A DNA stretch of 64,000 nucleotides from Paratrimastix pyriformis (GCA_027972325.1 JAPMOS010000010.1:124001-188000), one strand, 5' to 3'. Numbered from the stretch's first letter, positions 22,034 through 34,341 are shown. Notes: a model not told the origin generated them from the letters alone. Program-made: numbers and translations.

Positions 22034-23707
22034 ATGACGGACCGCCCAAACCCTGTGGCGAATCTAAGACTTGCCATGAGTCAAGTCACAGAAGAGAAGC
22101 GAGGAATTACTCGAGCTGTTGCGAGGCTCGTTCCATTTCACAATTATTACACAATTCAGTTTCGTCAATCTCGCCCTGTCAGCCATTTCTCAGTGTATTT
22201 CCGTCAATACAGTCCCGAAAGGACCATCGATTGTTACACCACATTGATAGGCGATACTGAGGAGGAGCTCAGGGCGCCCGCCTATCTGGGGTACTCATGG
22301 GGAAAGGAAGCCCGCCCTCGACCGTCGACCGATGTGGCGTCAGGTCAGAGTAAAAGTTCAATGGTGTCAATGGTGGCGGCGATTGTGACGGAGAAGCTTC
22401 CTGAAGCCCGTGATGTGCTGGTCGTCCCGGAGGGGCGATACCAGTCCCTGCTGGTGACCGAGCTTGTCGTGGTCTGTCGGGACGCACCCCGGCCATCTCA
22501 TCACGGACGTTAGGGGGCCTCACGGACGATGCCAGAGGCCGACCCGCTGTCACGTCTGACGTACCACTGCACCCAGGCCTACCGGCTGGGGGCCGATGGG
22601 ACCCTGCAGCCCGAGGTGGGCGACGACCAATCGCTGCCCGAGGTACGCATCTCTCCGGGGCGCACCGTGGACCCGCTGCTGGAGCCCATCGCCGGACCCG
22701 AGATCCCCGCCCATCCTCACCTCTTTGTCGACTTCACCCTGGCCGAGCCTCTCCGGGGCAGCCTGCTCCTCTGCGGCGCTCACCCAAACGCCCCCAAGGG
22801 AACCCGGGGCGCGCCCTCTGCCCTCTACGGGCCCGAGATGGAGCGGTTCGCAGGCGCGGTCCGGGGGCTGGTGGCGGAGGCCCCCTGGTCCCTCGCCCCC
22901 GAGGGGACCCGGGCCCGTCAGCTTGCTGTTCTCAACAGCCTCGCCACCCGCTACGAGTGTGCGCTGGTCGAGGGGTCCGCCCTGGTGGGATCGGCTGGGA
23001 CGCTGGCCATCCCGGCCCGCTCGGCCCCGCGGCTCGTCTTCCAGCTGACCTTCATGGGCCAGCCCAACCCCCGCTCCGCGGCCCCGTCTGCGCCCCCATC
23101 ACGACAGCCCGCGCTGCCCCTGGGGGGTTGTCCTGCCGACGGCGACGACATGGGCGAGCCGCCGACTGACGAGTTCGGGGAGCCCATCCCGGACCTGGTG
23201 CCTCCGCCCTCGGCCGATCTCCCCGATCCCCAGGGCGCTCAGTCGCACGAGGAGGCCGACTTCGACCCGGCCATGGGCCACCAGGCGGCAGACGGGTGTC
23301 CCCAAGCCGCCTTTGGGCCGGTGGGGATCGAGATCCCCCTTCTGGAGGCCCTCCGGCCCGATGGCTACCTCTCCCCGGTCCTCTCCGCCCCGGCCACCTT
23401 CCCGGGGATGACCGTCCAGGCCCAGGTGACCCTGACCCCCCAGGCGCAGCACATCCGGGTCAGCATCGCCCACCAGGGGCGCCCCTGCCTGACCGTCACG
23501 GGCCGGATCGGGGCCGAGGGGGAGCTGTTCGCCACCCCTGACAGGACCGCGGCCACCCTGGCCCGCTTCATGGCCGATGTCCTCTTTGAGCAGCGCGGCC
23601 ACACGCTGGGCCCGCTGGTCGATGGCCTCCGCTCGACCGACGTCTTCCTGGACGCATTCCTGCGCTTTGCCCCCGTGTATCAGCGGTTGGACGCTGATCC
23701 GTGTTAG
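22034..23707 (+). CDS. Unrecognised protein of about 520 residues
   Basis: Two open stretches in the same frame are separated by a stop at 22511. A 105-bp intron (22472-22576, GTCTGTC...CCCAG, with CTGAC) removes that stop and joins VTELVV to AYRLGADGTL in phase 0. The N-terminal part (VARLVPFHNYYTIQFRQSR, VYFRQYSPERTIDCYTTLIG) looks globular. The middle is Pro-rich, and the C-terminal part (PGMTVQAQVTLTPQAQHIRV, FMADVLFEQRGHTLGPLVDG) looks globular again. No signal peptide or membrane segment. TAG stop at 23705-23707. Family unknown. Confidence 0.6.
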
Positions 23708-23817
23708 AGCACTTCCACTGACCGCAATAGAGTTAACCGCAGGCCAACCCACGCGTCACCCTGCCGAAGCAAGAAGAGCATGTATCATTCACACTTGTTG
23801 ATTTTTGTGGCTTTTTT

Positions 23818-24151
23818 TCAACGGCGGATCTCAAACGAGCGGAATTCTCCCGTCGCTGGCTCCCAAACCACATCCTTGCCGGTGATTTCCGTGCGGGCTA
23901 GAACAACGCAGTTATTGGCCGAGGACTTTTGAGTGCCACAGACATCCCATTGTCCCTTCAATGGCCTGGATGAAATGCTCAACTTCCGTTTTTTCTCCCT
24001 CAGCGACAGTGAGGACAGTAGAATCTGGCAGATTCTGGACAAAACCGGAGACTCGAAACCGATCAGAGTCTTCGCGAGTGTGGTATCTAAAGTTAACACC
24101 TTGAACCTCGCCATGCCAAATTACACGAGCCCGCACGAGTCCGGTCGCCAT
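23818..24151 (-). CDS. Acylphosphatase
   Basis: A small, complete acylphosphatase fold. The phosphate-binding signature GEVQGVNFR is followed by the GFVQNLPDSTV strand-turn with the catalytic Asn, and the chain ends with TGEFRSFEIRR as is typical. The start at complement 24151 (MATGLVRARVIWHG) places the conserved first strand at the expected position. A 46-bp intron (complement 23898-23943, GTCTGTG...TTCTAG) joins EGTMG to RTEITGKD through a split Ser codon; without it the frame fails. The enzyme hydrolyses the carboxyl-phosphate bond of acyl phosphates in the cytosol. Length is about 96 residues, normal for the family. It shares a short promoter with the HPS3-like gene. Confidence 0.9.
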
Positions 24152-24232
24152 CAGAAGAGTAAGTAGTCCCCTGTCGGTTCTATTTACTAAGTCTCGTCGC
24201 GGGTTTTGACGCCGGCTCGCCGGTGAGGAGGA
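24152..24232. promoter_or_regulatory. Bidirectional promoter region (81 bp)
   Basis: Spacer between the acylphosphatase ATG (minus) and the HPS3-like ATG (plus). GC content is moderate. No TATA box seen. Confidence 0.5.
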
Positions 24233-27200
24233 ATGAGCGACCCAATCAACCTCTTCCATCAACAATACTTGCCCCTCGACATCGAAATTGAGCCGGTCGA
24301 CATTGCTGCCGGCGCCGACTTTCTCTTTGTAGCGACTCGGAATGGTCTCCTTCAGCCCGAGCGATTGGCTGATTGGCCGATGATGTTTTTGGTGTTCTTT
24401 AGGACTTATAAGGGTATACTCCATCAGCAAGGAACCAACCCTTTTATATCAGTTCCCCACCATCTTTCCCACCATCGCCTCTGTCCGCTATCTCGCTCTG
24501 ATCGACTGGTCTGTTTGCTGGGACCCACTCCTCCGTTACCTGCTTTGGATCTTTTTGCTGGGGGCAGCATCATGACCCTGGAGATGGACCCCGACACGGA
24601 GCGCTACGTGGCGGTGGTGTACGAGGACTGGCGGCGCCCCTCGCCGACCAGGGGTGGCCTGGGCCCCCCGCCCAAGACGCCCACCCGGATGATGCCCCCG
24701 CCCGCGCAGGATCCGTCGCCGCCCGTGTTTGGGTCCAACAAAGGTCGGCTTTGCCCCCCGCGGGCCCGCCCGCATGTCGCCTCACCCCCGGCTGGGTTGG
24801 GCTTCGGGTGGGCGGGCAGCGTCCTTCGCGCAGCCGCAGGACCTGAACCCGAAGCAGCTCGCTGCCCGCCTGGTGGCCCACCGGGCGTGGATCGTGCCCT
24901 GCGAGGGCCTCATCACCGCCCACGCCGTCTGCCCCGTCACCAGCCGCATCGCCCTGGCCACCGGTCCGCCTCGCCTCCCTTCCCTTTGGGCGGCTGCGGC
25001 ACGGCTACCGCTTCGGCGCCCGTCGCCTTGTGGCGGGTGATCGACGGGAAGAGCCTCAGGTTGATGGCCCTTTTTTCCGATCTGGCTGCTGGCTGCTGGC
25101 TTGGCCTGTGCAGGCTCGTGCATCCACATCTACGACTGCCTGGCCCCCGGCCCCGGACCCTCCCCCGCACCCGCGGGCTCCCCCGAGGCACCCGGAGCCC
25201 CGCGCACCCCGGCCAGCAGCCCGACCCCCCTGAGCCCGGCCCCCTCGACAGCCTCGGGGCGGCCGGAGGGCCTCCTGCCCCGCCGCACCCGCCGGCTGGC
25301 GCTGCTGCACACCCCGGCCGACGTCACCGAGATGTCCATCCTGGGCCCCTTCATCGGTCCGCCGCCCTGAGGCATCGGGCGTTCTTCGGGGCTGAGCCGT
25401 TCCCTTGGCCACCTGGGCCACCCGCTGTCGGGTTTGGGCTGACCTCTCCCCGTCGCCTCGTTCTCTGCCCCCCCCCCCCCCCCCCCGCGCCCCCAGCCTA
25501 CTCGTGCCGGGCCGAGGGGGACGTGCGGCTGCTGAAGGTCGAGCTGGACGTGGCCCCGCCCCGCCTCAACCGCTGGGGTTCGTCCCTGCCTGCCGATGCC
25601 CCCTCTGCTGCCTCGGCTGTCCGCTGCTGTGCTGTGCTGTGCTGGGCGTCGTCATCATCATCATCATCACCACCACCACCACCATCACCACCATCACCAC
25701 CATCATCATGGCCGTGGTGGTGTATGGGGGCAGGCGAGTGCGTCGATGACGAGCGGCTCTCGGCGAGCTCGCGGCGGGCGGGGGCAGCCGACGAGACATC
25801 CAGCGACGAGGACGCCGGCCCGGAGGACGACGAGGTGGGCTCGCCCCAGACCAGGGCCCGGGCCAAGGCCAAGTGGGCCCGCATCCTCGACGACGGTCGG
25901 CCCGGCCCTCGTCGATCCTTGGGTTGGCCTGCCCTTGGGTTGGCCTGCCCTTGGGTTGGCCTGCCCTTGGGTTGGCCTGCCCTTGGGTTGGCCTGCCCTT
26001 GGGTTGGCCTGCCCTTGGGTTGGCCTGCCCTTGGGTTGGCCTGCCCTTGGGTTGGCCTGCCCTTGGGTGCTGGCCGGCTGCTCACACCCGGGGGACTCTT
26101 TGTGGGATGGGCTCTGCAGACACGATCGAGGTCAAGGCGCCCGCCCCGGGGACCATCCCCACCGAGTCGGCCGTCTGTCCCCGCTCCCCACCTTCCCCAC
26201 GCCTCGGCCCCCCGTTTCCTGGCCCTCTCCTGGCCCGGCCTGTGGCGCCCCTTGCCGCCGCCTCCCACCCCCAGGCTCCATCTGCCACAACAAACCCGAC
26301 CCACCATCTGACACAAACCACCCCCAGGCGCCATCTGACACACAAACCCACCCCACAAAACCCCTGCGCAGGAGGAGGACCCCTTCCACCTGACGGTCCG
26401 CTTCGACGCCAGCGGAGCCGTGGCGGAGCCCCTCGACTGCGGGCCTCCCATCCTGATGAAGTCTGCCCACGGGAAGTGGGGTGCAGGAGTAGGGTGCAGG
26501 AGTGGGCGTGGATGGGGCGGGGAGGAGGCCCAGCTCTTAGCCTGACCCTGCCGCCCCACCCGCTGCGACCAGCCTGCGGAGCCAGCTCAAGATGGGGCTG
26601 CCCCCGCGCACCAGCGAGTACCACCACCACGCGCCCCTGCGGGACAGCATCCACGGGGTGACCCTGGCCCGGGGGGTGTCCACCCGTGCCATCATGCTGA
26701 TGGCCTACTGCCGCTTCGCCCAGCACTGCCTGCCCGTGCACACGGTGACCCTCTTCGCAGACGAGGACATCGTCCCCACCGTCCGCCTGCCCTGCCCCAG
26801 CCCCTGCCCTCCACGCCATGCCCCTGCCCCCCCTGCCACCCGGTTCGGGGACCCCTCCACCCGCATGTCTCAAACGCCCCTCGAACGGCATGTGCTGCTG
26901 GGCTCCTGTGCGGATGTTGTCCTTCTCTGTCGTGGCTGCTGCAGAACCCGCCGCGGGCCCTCGACCTGGCCACGATCCGCTTCCTGGTGGCGACCCCCCT
27001 CAAGGTCCCCCCCTCGCCCCCTGGCCCCGGCCGCCCTGCCTCTGGGTGGGCCGTTCAGCTGACCCCCCGGCCGGCACGCACTCACCCGGTTCGCTGTTTT
27101 GGATGGTGCCGGCTGTGGGCGGGCAGGCGTACCTGTACTCGGCCCCCCAGGGCAGCCTGCTGGCCGTGTACAACTTCGCCGCCCCCACGGTGGCCGCCCT

Positions 27201-27832
27201 GGCGAGCCCCTTCTTCCTGCTGGTCCTGTCGCACATCGGCCAGGTGGCCGCCTACACCCTGCGCCGGATGGAGGCCCCCCTGCACAAGGCCTTCGTCCCC
27301 GACCCGGCGACCCCCGCAGGGGTGGCCCTCGGCCGCAGGAAGGAGCCGCCCCCTTCGGGTCCGCCGGCCCCCCGCTGGCCTGACCCTCAGACGCACAGTG
27401 GGGGTCCCATCGGGCCCCCTCCCCTCCACGCACCATTTTGATGCCCGGGTTGGGTGCGGGTGCGGGTGCGGGTGCGGGCGGGCCGCTGGGTGCTGGGCAG
27501 GCCTGGGCACGGGGCACGTGGGGTGCGGGGGCGAGACGGTCCTCTGCACGACGGACGAGCAGTGGGAGCTGCTGCACCCCTGGATGATCTACGCCCACTC
27601 GGGCGCCACCGGGGCCAAGCAGATGACCATCGCCAGAGTCCGCACCCCGCCCCGCCCCGCCACACCCCGCCTCGCCTCGCCTCGCCCCGCCTCGCCCCGC
27701 CTCGCCTCGCCCCGCCCCGCCCCGCCCCGCCCCGCCCCGCCTCGCCTCGCCCCGCCTCGCCTCGCCTCGCCTCGCCTCGCCTCGCCTCGCCTCTCCCCCT
27801 CCTACTCCCTGCGGCCCATGCTGTTCCTCCTC

Positions 27833-27900
<68 letters not shown>

Positions 27901-29390
27901 GGCCATCGCTCATCTTGGGCCGGATCGGGCCGGGTGGGGTGGCAGGGCTGCCTGGTGATGATGAGCAAGCTGTACGACGGCATGGACGACGCCATCATGC
28001 TCCGCTCCAGTCCGCCCCACCCGCCAGCATCCCTCCCTCCCTCACCCGCCCGCCCGCCCACCCGTCTTCTCGCCTCTTTGCCTTTCGTTGGCTGGCTGGG
28101 GTTCGCCGTGCCTGCCTGACCGCCCGCATCCGCCTTGCCCCGACCCGCCACCCTGGGCAGAGGCCATGGGAGCCCCGAGCGCCCTGCCGACATACTCGGC
28201 CGACGAGACCCTGGTCCGCACCCCCCCCCCCCCCCCACCACCACCACCACCACAGCCCGCTCACCGCACCGCACGGCCATTCTGCTCCTGCGCTGGGCAC
28301 CGGGGGCTGGGTGGGGGGGCAGGCCCAGTCGCCCAGCGCGAGCTTCTACAGCCCGGGCGGGGGCTCCCGAGCCTGCCCTGGGGTGGAACGTGCTGCTCTT
28401 CTGGCCCGTCAGCCTCGTCCAGCTGGCCGAGGAGATCGCACGCTACGCGGCGCCCCTCGTCCGCACAGCACCCCGCCACCGCCCCGCCCCGCGTCGCACC
28501 GCCCCTGCGCCGCCCTCCACCCGCCCCGCACCGCTGCCCGGCCGCCGGTCCTTCAGTCGCTCACTCCCTGCGTCCGGTCGGGCCTGGGGCCTGGGGGCTG
28601 GGCAGGAGCGCACTCAGCCGGGGCACCACATGCGGCTGCTGACGGAGCGGCTCCACCTGCTGCGCGCCCAGGCGGCCGTCGCCCAGGGTTCCCTCATCAG
28701 GGGTCCGCCCCCCGCCCCCACTCGGCCCGGCCCCCCCGCCCCTCCTCCTTGCAGTTGGCAGGTGACTCAGGGCCCACTCGCTCTCTCTTCGCCCCACCCC
28801 CCCCCCCCCCCCCCCCATCCAGCGGCCCAGTCGAGCGGCCCGGGGCAGGCGCCCCAGCCAGCCGGCCATGAGGCGGCAGCGGGGCCCCTGAGCGCCATCA
28901 GTCAGCAGCTCTGCTCGACCTCCCTCGGCCAGGGCGGTCTGCCGCGCCCCCGCATCCCCTCCGCCGCCCTGACCCTGCCCTCGGGCCCTCCCGCCCCTCG
29001 GCCGCCCATCCCGATGTTGATGCCGCCCATCCCGATGTTGATGCCGCCCATCCCGACGTTGATGCCGCCCATCCCGATGTTGATGCCGCCCATCCCGATG
29101 TTGATGCCGCCCATCCCGATGTTGATGCCGCCCATCCCGATGTTGATGCCGCCCATCCCGATGTTGATGCCGCCCATCCCGATGTTGATGGTGTCGATGT
29201 TGATGATGCGGCCCCGCAGCGGGCCACGAGGCGATGGGTCTCGAGCAGCGGCGCAGCGAGGGCCGCCTCTGGATGACCCTGGCCGAGCAGGCCGCACGCG
29301 AGCTGGCCAACGTCCGCCCGCCACGATGATGGGCAGGGGCAGGGGCAGGGGCAGGGGCAGGGGCAGGGGCAGGGGCAGGGGCAGGGGCAG

Positions 29391-29421
<31 letters not shown>

Positions 29422-30001
29422 GTGAGGCCCCCCTTCGCCCCGCTCCCAGCCCCGCCCGCCCTCCACCCGCTGTGGCATGGCTTGACTCCTCCCGCCACGC
29501 GCCGCTCTGTCGGGGCCCTTGGGGGCCGTCGGGGGCAGCTGCACATGGCCCGGGGCTGCTACCTGCGGGCGGCCCAGCTGTACGCCCAGTCGGACGCCCT
29601 GGCGAGCGAGGTGCAGGGCCTCTTCGCGAGCGCCCTCAAGGCGCACATCCTCCAGCAGCAGGCCCAGCAGCAGCTGCTGCCCGACGAGGGCCAGCCCGCC
29701 CAGGGGATGCCCATCAGCTCCTTCCCAGGTCCGCGCCCCGCCCCGCCCCATCCCGCCCACGCCCCTGCCCCTGCCCCCCACCCCGCCCCTGCCCCTGCCC
29801 TGCCCCTGCCCCTCGGCGCCGGGGAGTTTTCATTTGGAGGCTGCCCGCTGCTCGGGTTTGTGTGGCGGCGCAGGGGGCACGAGCCTGGCCATGGGCATGG
29901 CGGGGACCTCGGTGGGCAGCCAGTACCCGCTCTCGTACGAGCCCCAGCCCAGGCGCTCGGGGATCGCACGCCAAGGCACAGCAGGTCCGGCGGCCCCCCC
30001 C

Positions 30002-30032
<31 letters not shown>

Positions 30033-30073
30033 ACATTGTTTTATTTTCCCGTTACTTCGTTCCTTCTTTACAC

Positions 30074-30119
<46 letters not shown>

Positions 30120-33100
30120 CGACACACACACATGCCCTCCACCCCTCAACTCCCCCTTGTTGCTGGGGTGCGGATGCATGCGGCCATGTCACGCGCTCAT
30201 GATACTGGGTGGCCTGTGTGGGGGCGATGCCGGCTGCCCAGGGCGCCCGGGGGGCTCGCGGCTGATGGGCACCTCGCTGGCCGCCCCGGCGCCCGCCCGG
30301 CCGGAGACCCTCATCCCGGCCGCCCTCACGGCATACCTCGACTGCGTCCTCTTCGACACCGAGGTCCCCCAGTGCCCCCCAGTGCCTCCCACCCCCAGCC
30401 CCTTCTCCGCCCCCGCCCAGCTCGCACGGCCCTCCTCCCGCCCCATGGCGCTCCAGCATTCGATCTCCCTGTCCGGCCCCCATCCCATCCCTTCCCATCC
30501 CACCCCATCCCACCCTCTCACGGCCTGCCGGGGGGCGAGCAGAAGGCCCACCTGGTGGACGAGCCGCGCCTCTCGGCGGACGGGGTCTTCGCCCACTACG
30601 CGGCCCACCGGTCGGAGCAGCTCTCGGCCCTGGTGCTGCGCTCGCACGTCCACGAGTTCACCCCCGACTACGTCAGCGGGCTGCTCCTCCGCAGGGCCCA
30701 GCAGGCTGCCGCGGGGGCGCCCCTGGTCCGCCCGCCCGTCACTGCCCTTCCTTCATCCACAATGACTTCCAACCCACTACCACCACCACCCACCAGCGGG
30801 GCGGCGAGGCTGTGGCTGCGCGGGACGTCTTTGCGCGGACGCTGCTGGCTGTGGACATGAACCAGGACGAGGAGGCGGCCGGGCTGCTGTCCGAGCTGAA
30901 GGCCGAGGCCCTGGTGGGGCTCTGCCTCGAGTGCGACTGGGTCCTGGCGCCCCTGCCGCCCCCCCCGCCCGAGGGGGCCCCGGGACCCGGGGGGGACGCC
31001 GACGGGTCCCTCTCGACGGCTTCGCTGGGGGGCGCCATGCTCCCCGAGGGCCCGTCGGCCTTCGGGCAGCTGCTCTTCCAGCACCGGGCCATGTCCCTCC
31101 TCGCCGTCCTCACGGTCCGCCCCGCCGGGCATCAATGGGATGGGTCCCGACTGACCTGACCTGACCCGACCCGACCTGACCTGACCTGACCTGACCTGAA
31201 CCGATCCCATGTGGCGTGGCGGGGGCGGGTGTGGATGCTGCGGTGCGGGTGCCGTGCGCGCAGCGGCTGGTGCTGACCGACCGGATGGCCCTGGGGACGG
31301 CCCTGGCCATGCTGCACTGCCCCGCCCCGCCCCTCACCGCCCTGCCCCCGCACTGGTCCGCCGCCCCGTCGCCCCGTCGCCCCGTCGCCCCGTCGCCCCG
31401 TCGCCCCGTCGCCCCGTCGCCCCGTCGCCCCGTCGCCCCGTCGCCCCGTCGCCCCGTCGCCCCGTCGCCCTCGCCATCCGTTCGTCCCGGCCTGACAATT
31501 GGCCCATCCTGTCCTGTGCCCCTCCCTCCCCTTGCTGGTTTGTGGCTGGCTGGATTGCCGGGGGCAGGATCTACCTGGAGCGGTTCCTGGAGGGCCTCCT
31601 GCTGGCCCTCCTCACGGACGCCGCCCCGCCACCCGCCACGGGCGGCCCAGCGGCGGGTCCCAAGGAGGGCCCGAGCCCCGGCAAGGACAAGGAGGGGGCG
31701 CTGGGTCTGGAGGGGCGCGAGCAGCTGGGCGAGCTGCTGCTGTCCCTCTACGCGTGCCACCTGGCCGGGGCCCAGCTGGAGCCCATCCCGGGATCCAACA
31801 AGGCCGCCCTCGACCCGTCCGCCGCCACCGCCCCCTCGGCCTCCCCCGCCCCTGGCCCCCTCTTGCTGCCCGGCTCCCTCCCTCCCTCCCTCCTCCTCCC
31901 TCCACCCTCCCATCGCACCCTTGGGCCCGATGGCCGACCGCCTTTCCCCGCCCCGGGTTTTGCTGGGGCCGCAGGCTGCTCCTGGCATACCGGAGCCGCT
32001 CGGGGCACCACGGCTGGCTGCGGCTGTGCGGGCCGTACTTCCCCCCGCCGCCCGCCGTCTGCCCGCGGAGCCCCGGGGCCGCCAAACGGCCATCCCGCGG
32101 CCGCCGCCTCACAGGCCGACGGGCCAGCCAGGCCGCCGACCGGGCCGCACAGGCCGTGGCCACCCGGCGCCACCAGCCCCAGCTGCCCCGGGCCCCCGAC
32201 CGGCTGACGCACGCCCACACCCCGCTGCCCCTGCGGGTCGACCAGCAGCAGCAGCCCACCAAGCGGCCCGCGACGGCCCTCAGGCAAAGGTCCGCCCCGG
32301 GACCCCGCCTGGCCCGTTGGGTGACGGCCCGCCTGCGCCCACAGGCACAGCCCCTCAACCCTCCGTCATACGCCATCGGGCCTGCCCCCTGCCCCCTGCC
32401 CCTGCCCCTCTGCCCTGCCCCCGACAGCCGGACGGCGGCGGAGGATGCCCTCGAGAGCCCCGCCCCCGCCCCGGCGCCCCAGGGAGGGGACCAGGCCCCA
32501 CGGCCGGCCAGCCCGCCCACTGCCCCGGGGAGCCCGCCAGGCTCCGCCACGCCAGGTGCCCACGGCGAGCAGGCCCCAGCCCCGGGCAGCCCGCCCCAGA
32601 CCCCGCCCCAACAGGCGGGGACCGCAGGGGCGGCGGGGGCGGCGGGGGCCGGGACAGGGGGCGCCGACGGGCCCGAGGGCAGCCTCTCGTCGGCCTCCGA
32701 AGCCACGTCGGCCTCCGAGACGGACACCGCGACCGACTCGGACCCGCCCTCCGACCCCGACGACCCCGCCACCACCGTCCGTCCGCACCACCCATGGGCT
32801 GAGATCGGAGATCGGGATGCAACGAGGCCGGGGGGGCCGGGTGGGGGATGGAACTGGGGCAGGGAGGCTGGGCTGGAAGGGGCAGGGATTGGGGATGGTT
32901 GATTTGGCCCACCCTCGACCGCCTCGGGTCTCATCCCGTCTCGCCCCCGCCCCTCCCGGCCCGCGCAGGAGCCCGCTGAGGTGCTGGAGAAGTCCTGGCA
33001 CGGATACCTGGCTCGCGCTCAGGTCGGCCCGCCTCGCCCGCACCCCCGCCTCCGCCCGCACCCCCGCCTCCGCCCGCACCCCCGCCTCCGCCCGCACCCC

Positions 33101-34341
33101 CGCCTCCGCCCTGGCCGCTCGCGTGAACCGTCGGAGCGGCGCGATCATCATCATCATGCCCGCCCCGCGCCCTGCAGGGGCTGTTGTGCTGCCCGCTGGT
33201 TGGGGGCCGCCCCGAGGAGCGGCTCCGCACCCTGCGGCTGGTCCGCCTGGCGGCCCGCTCCCAGGCCCACGGCGGCCTCTTCGCCCAGGGGAACCAACAG
33301 CCCTCGGCCGACGCGGGTCCGCCGCCCGTCCGCCGCCTCCCTTCGCTGACTGCCTGGCGCTCGTGGTTGGCGGGATTGTTTGGGCGGCGCTGGCGGGGCC
33401 TGTGGTAGGCGACCTGGCGGCCTCCTCGCTGGAGCTGCTCTGCCTCCTCGACGCCGGCCGGTCCGCCCACCCGCCCACCCGCCCATGCACACGCCCAGCC
33501 GCGTCCTGGGCTCGCCCTCACATCCCCCTGGGGGCCGTTGATGGGGCACTGCACCACCGCACTGCACTGCAGCCAAGAGGAGGCCATGGGGGGCATGCTG
33601 GCCCGGGGGGCGGGGCCGCTGGTGCTGGCCCTGGTCCGGCAGGCGCTGCCCCCCACCAGCGACCCGGCCCACGCCACCCCGGCCGGCCAGCGGCCCTGGC
33701 TGGAGCGGTGCGCGGTGGCCCTGCGCCTCCTCGAGCACGCGCCCCCCGACCCGGTCCGCACACACACTCCTCCTCCTCCTCCTCCTCCTCCCCTCCTCCT
33801 CCTCCTCCTCCTCCTCCTCCTCCTCCTCCTCCTCCTCCTCCTCCTCCTCCTCCTCCTCCGGGCCCCTTGCCGATCTGTGGTGGAACGGGCCCTCACGCGC
33901 CATGCATGCAGGATGCCCGGGGGCGGCTGGTCAGCGAGCTGCTGGACCACATGGCGGCCCACGTCATCCGGGTGGAGGACTTCCTGGCCCTGCTGCCCCC
34001 TTCTGCCCCGCCCGCCCCGCCCCGCCCCGCCCCGCCCTGGACCCCGCACCCCAGGCCCCGCCCAGTCCCCGCCCAGCCCCCGCCCAGTCCCCGCCCAGCC
34101 CCCGCCCAGCCCCCGCCCAGCCCCCGCCCAGCCCCGCCCAGCCCCGCCCTCATCCCGGACCCCCGCTGACCCCGATCGGGGTGTCTGCCTCGGTTATGCC
34201 GGCGCAGTGGGGGCCGCCCAGACGGAGCGGGCCTTCCGGCGCTCCGACGCGGCGACGGTTCGTGAGCTGCTCCTCGGCCGGGCCGACCGGGCAGAGGCGG
34301 CCCTCGCCGGGGGCGCCACCCCCCACCGGCCCCCACGATGA
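24233..34341 (+). CDS. Large HPS3-like (BLOC-2 subunit-like) protein, many exons
   Basis: The start at 24233 gives NLFHQQYLPLD, PVDIAAGADFLFVATRNG, which resembles the N-terminus of HPS3. Later exons give RYVAVVYEDWRRP, then VCPVTSRIALAT joined across intron 24964-25113 to GSCIHIYDC, then RFAQHCLPVHTVTLFADEDI, and AYLYSAPQGSLLAVYNF ... FFLLVLSHIGQVAAYTLRRM. These match in order the HPS3 segments around its mid-protein propeller. Downstream exons are helical-repeat-like (GCYLRAAQLYAQSDALASEV, RLVSELLDHMAAHVIRVEDF) and end ATPHRPPR with TGA at 34339-34341. HPS3 works with HPS5 and HPS6 in lysosome-related-organelle traffic. The match is from memory of the human protein and could instead be another propeller-solenoid coat protein (VPS18/VPS41 class). 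The exon map is only partly resolved. Confidence 0.55.
25645..25712. repeat. CAT/CAC trinucleotide tract
   Basis: A (CAT)n then (CAC)n run within an intron of the HPS3-like gene, between GCTGGGCGTCG and GGCCGTGG. Confidence 0.7.
25909..26068. repeat. 16-bp minisatellite in intron
   Basis: Nine to ten nearly perfect copies of CTTGGGTTGGCCTGCC. It lies in the intron that joins WARILDD to DTIEVKAPAPG. Confidence 0.85.
27640..27904. repeat. CCCCG/CCTCG pentamers followed by GCC triplets
   Basis: An intronic array of CGCCC/CGCCT pentamers (27640-27790), then, after a short unique stretch, a (GCC)n run at about 27837-27902. Both look intronic, in the HPS3-like gene. Confidence 0.75.
28940..29219 (+). 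repeat. Intron with nine copies of a 21-bp unit
   Basis: The intron runs from a GTCTGCCG donor to CCCGCAG. About nine copies of a 21-bp unit containing CCCATCCCGATGTTGATG occupy 29007-29190; one copy has a single substitution. The downstream exon reads GLEQRRSEGRLWMTLAEQAA. Confidence 0.75.
29334..29420. repeat. GGGGCA hexamer array
   Basis: A (GGGGCA)n run shifts to (GGGCAT)n in an HPS3-like-gene intron. The same hexamers recur independently at 45471-45660 and 46390-46612. Confidence 0.8.
29994..30130. repeat. C homopolymer and two AC dinucleotide arrays
   Basis: After a GTCCGGC donor the intron holds about 24 C, then (CA)n at 30018-30034 and a longer (CA)n at 30075-30120. Confidence 0.8.
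31114..31263 (+). repeat. Intron carrying a tandem CTGACC array
   Basis: The intron (GTCCGCC...GCGCAG) contains eight or more CCTGA/CTGACC units at about 31150-31200. CTGAC is also the recurring branch-like motif of other introns here. Confidence 0.7.
31355..31475. repeat. 8-bp CGTCGCCC array
   Basis: About fourteen CGTCGCCC units follow a GTCCGCC donor in the HPS3-like gene. Intronic. Confidence 0.85.
33030..33112. repeat. 18-bp CCGCCTCCGCCCGCACCC array
   Basis: Four to five copies follow a GTCGGCCCG donor in an intron of the HPS3-like gene. Confidence 0.8.
33765..33862. repeat. CTC trinucleotide array
   Basis: A (TCC)n array with one CCCC interruption after a GTCCGCAC donor. Intronic. 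Confidence 0.85.
34018..34172. repeat. CCCGCCCAGC-type array
   Basis: CCCCG pentamers, then a run of CCCGCCCAG(C/T)C units, in the last intron region of the HPS3-like gene. Confidence 0.7.

Noticed and set aside
24233-24430. Minus-strand extension of the acylphosphatase open frame up to 24430
   Set aside because: The plus strand here encodes the HPS3-like N-terminus, and acylphosphatase conservation begins at the Met at 24151. The extension is a shadow.
27834-27904. Poly-Ala stretch encoded by (GCC)n
   Set aside because: It lies between a donor and an acceptor of the HPS3-like gene and uses a single codon only, unlike the exonic repeats, so it is taken as intron.
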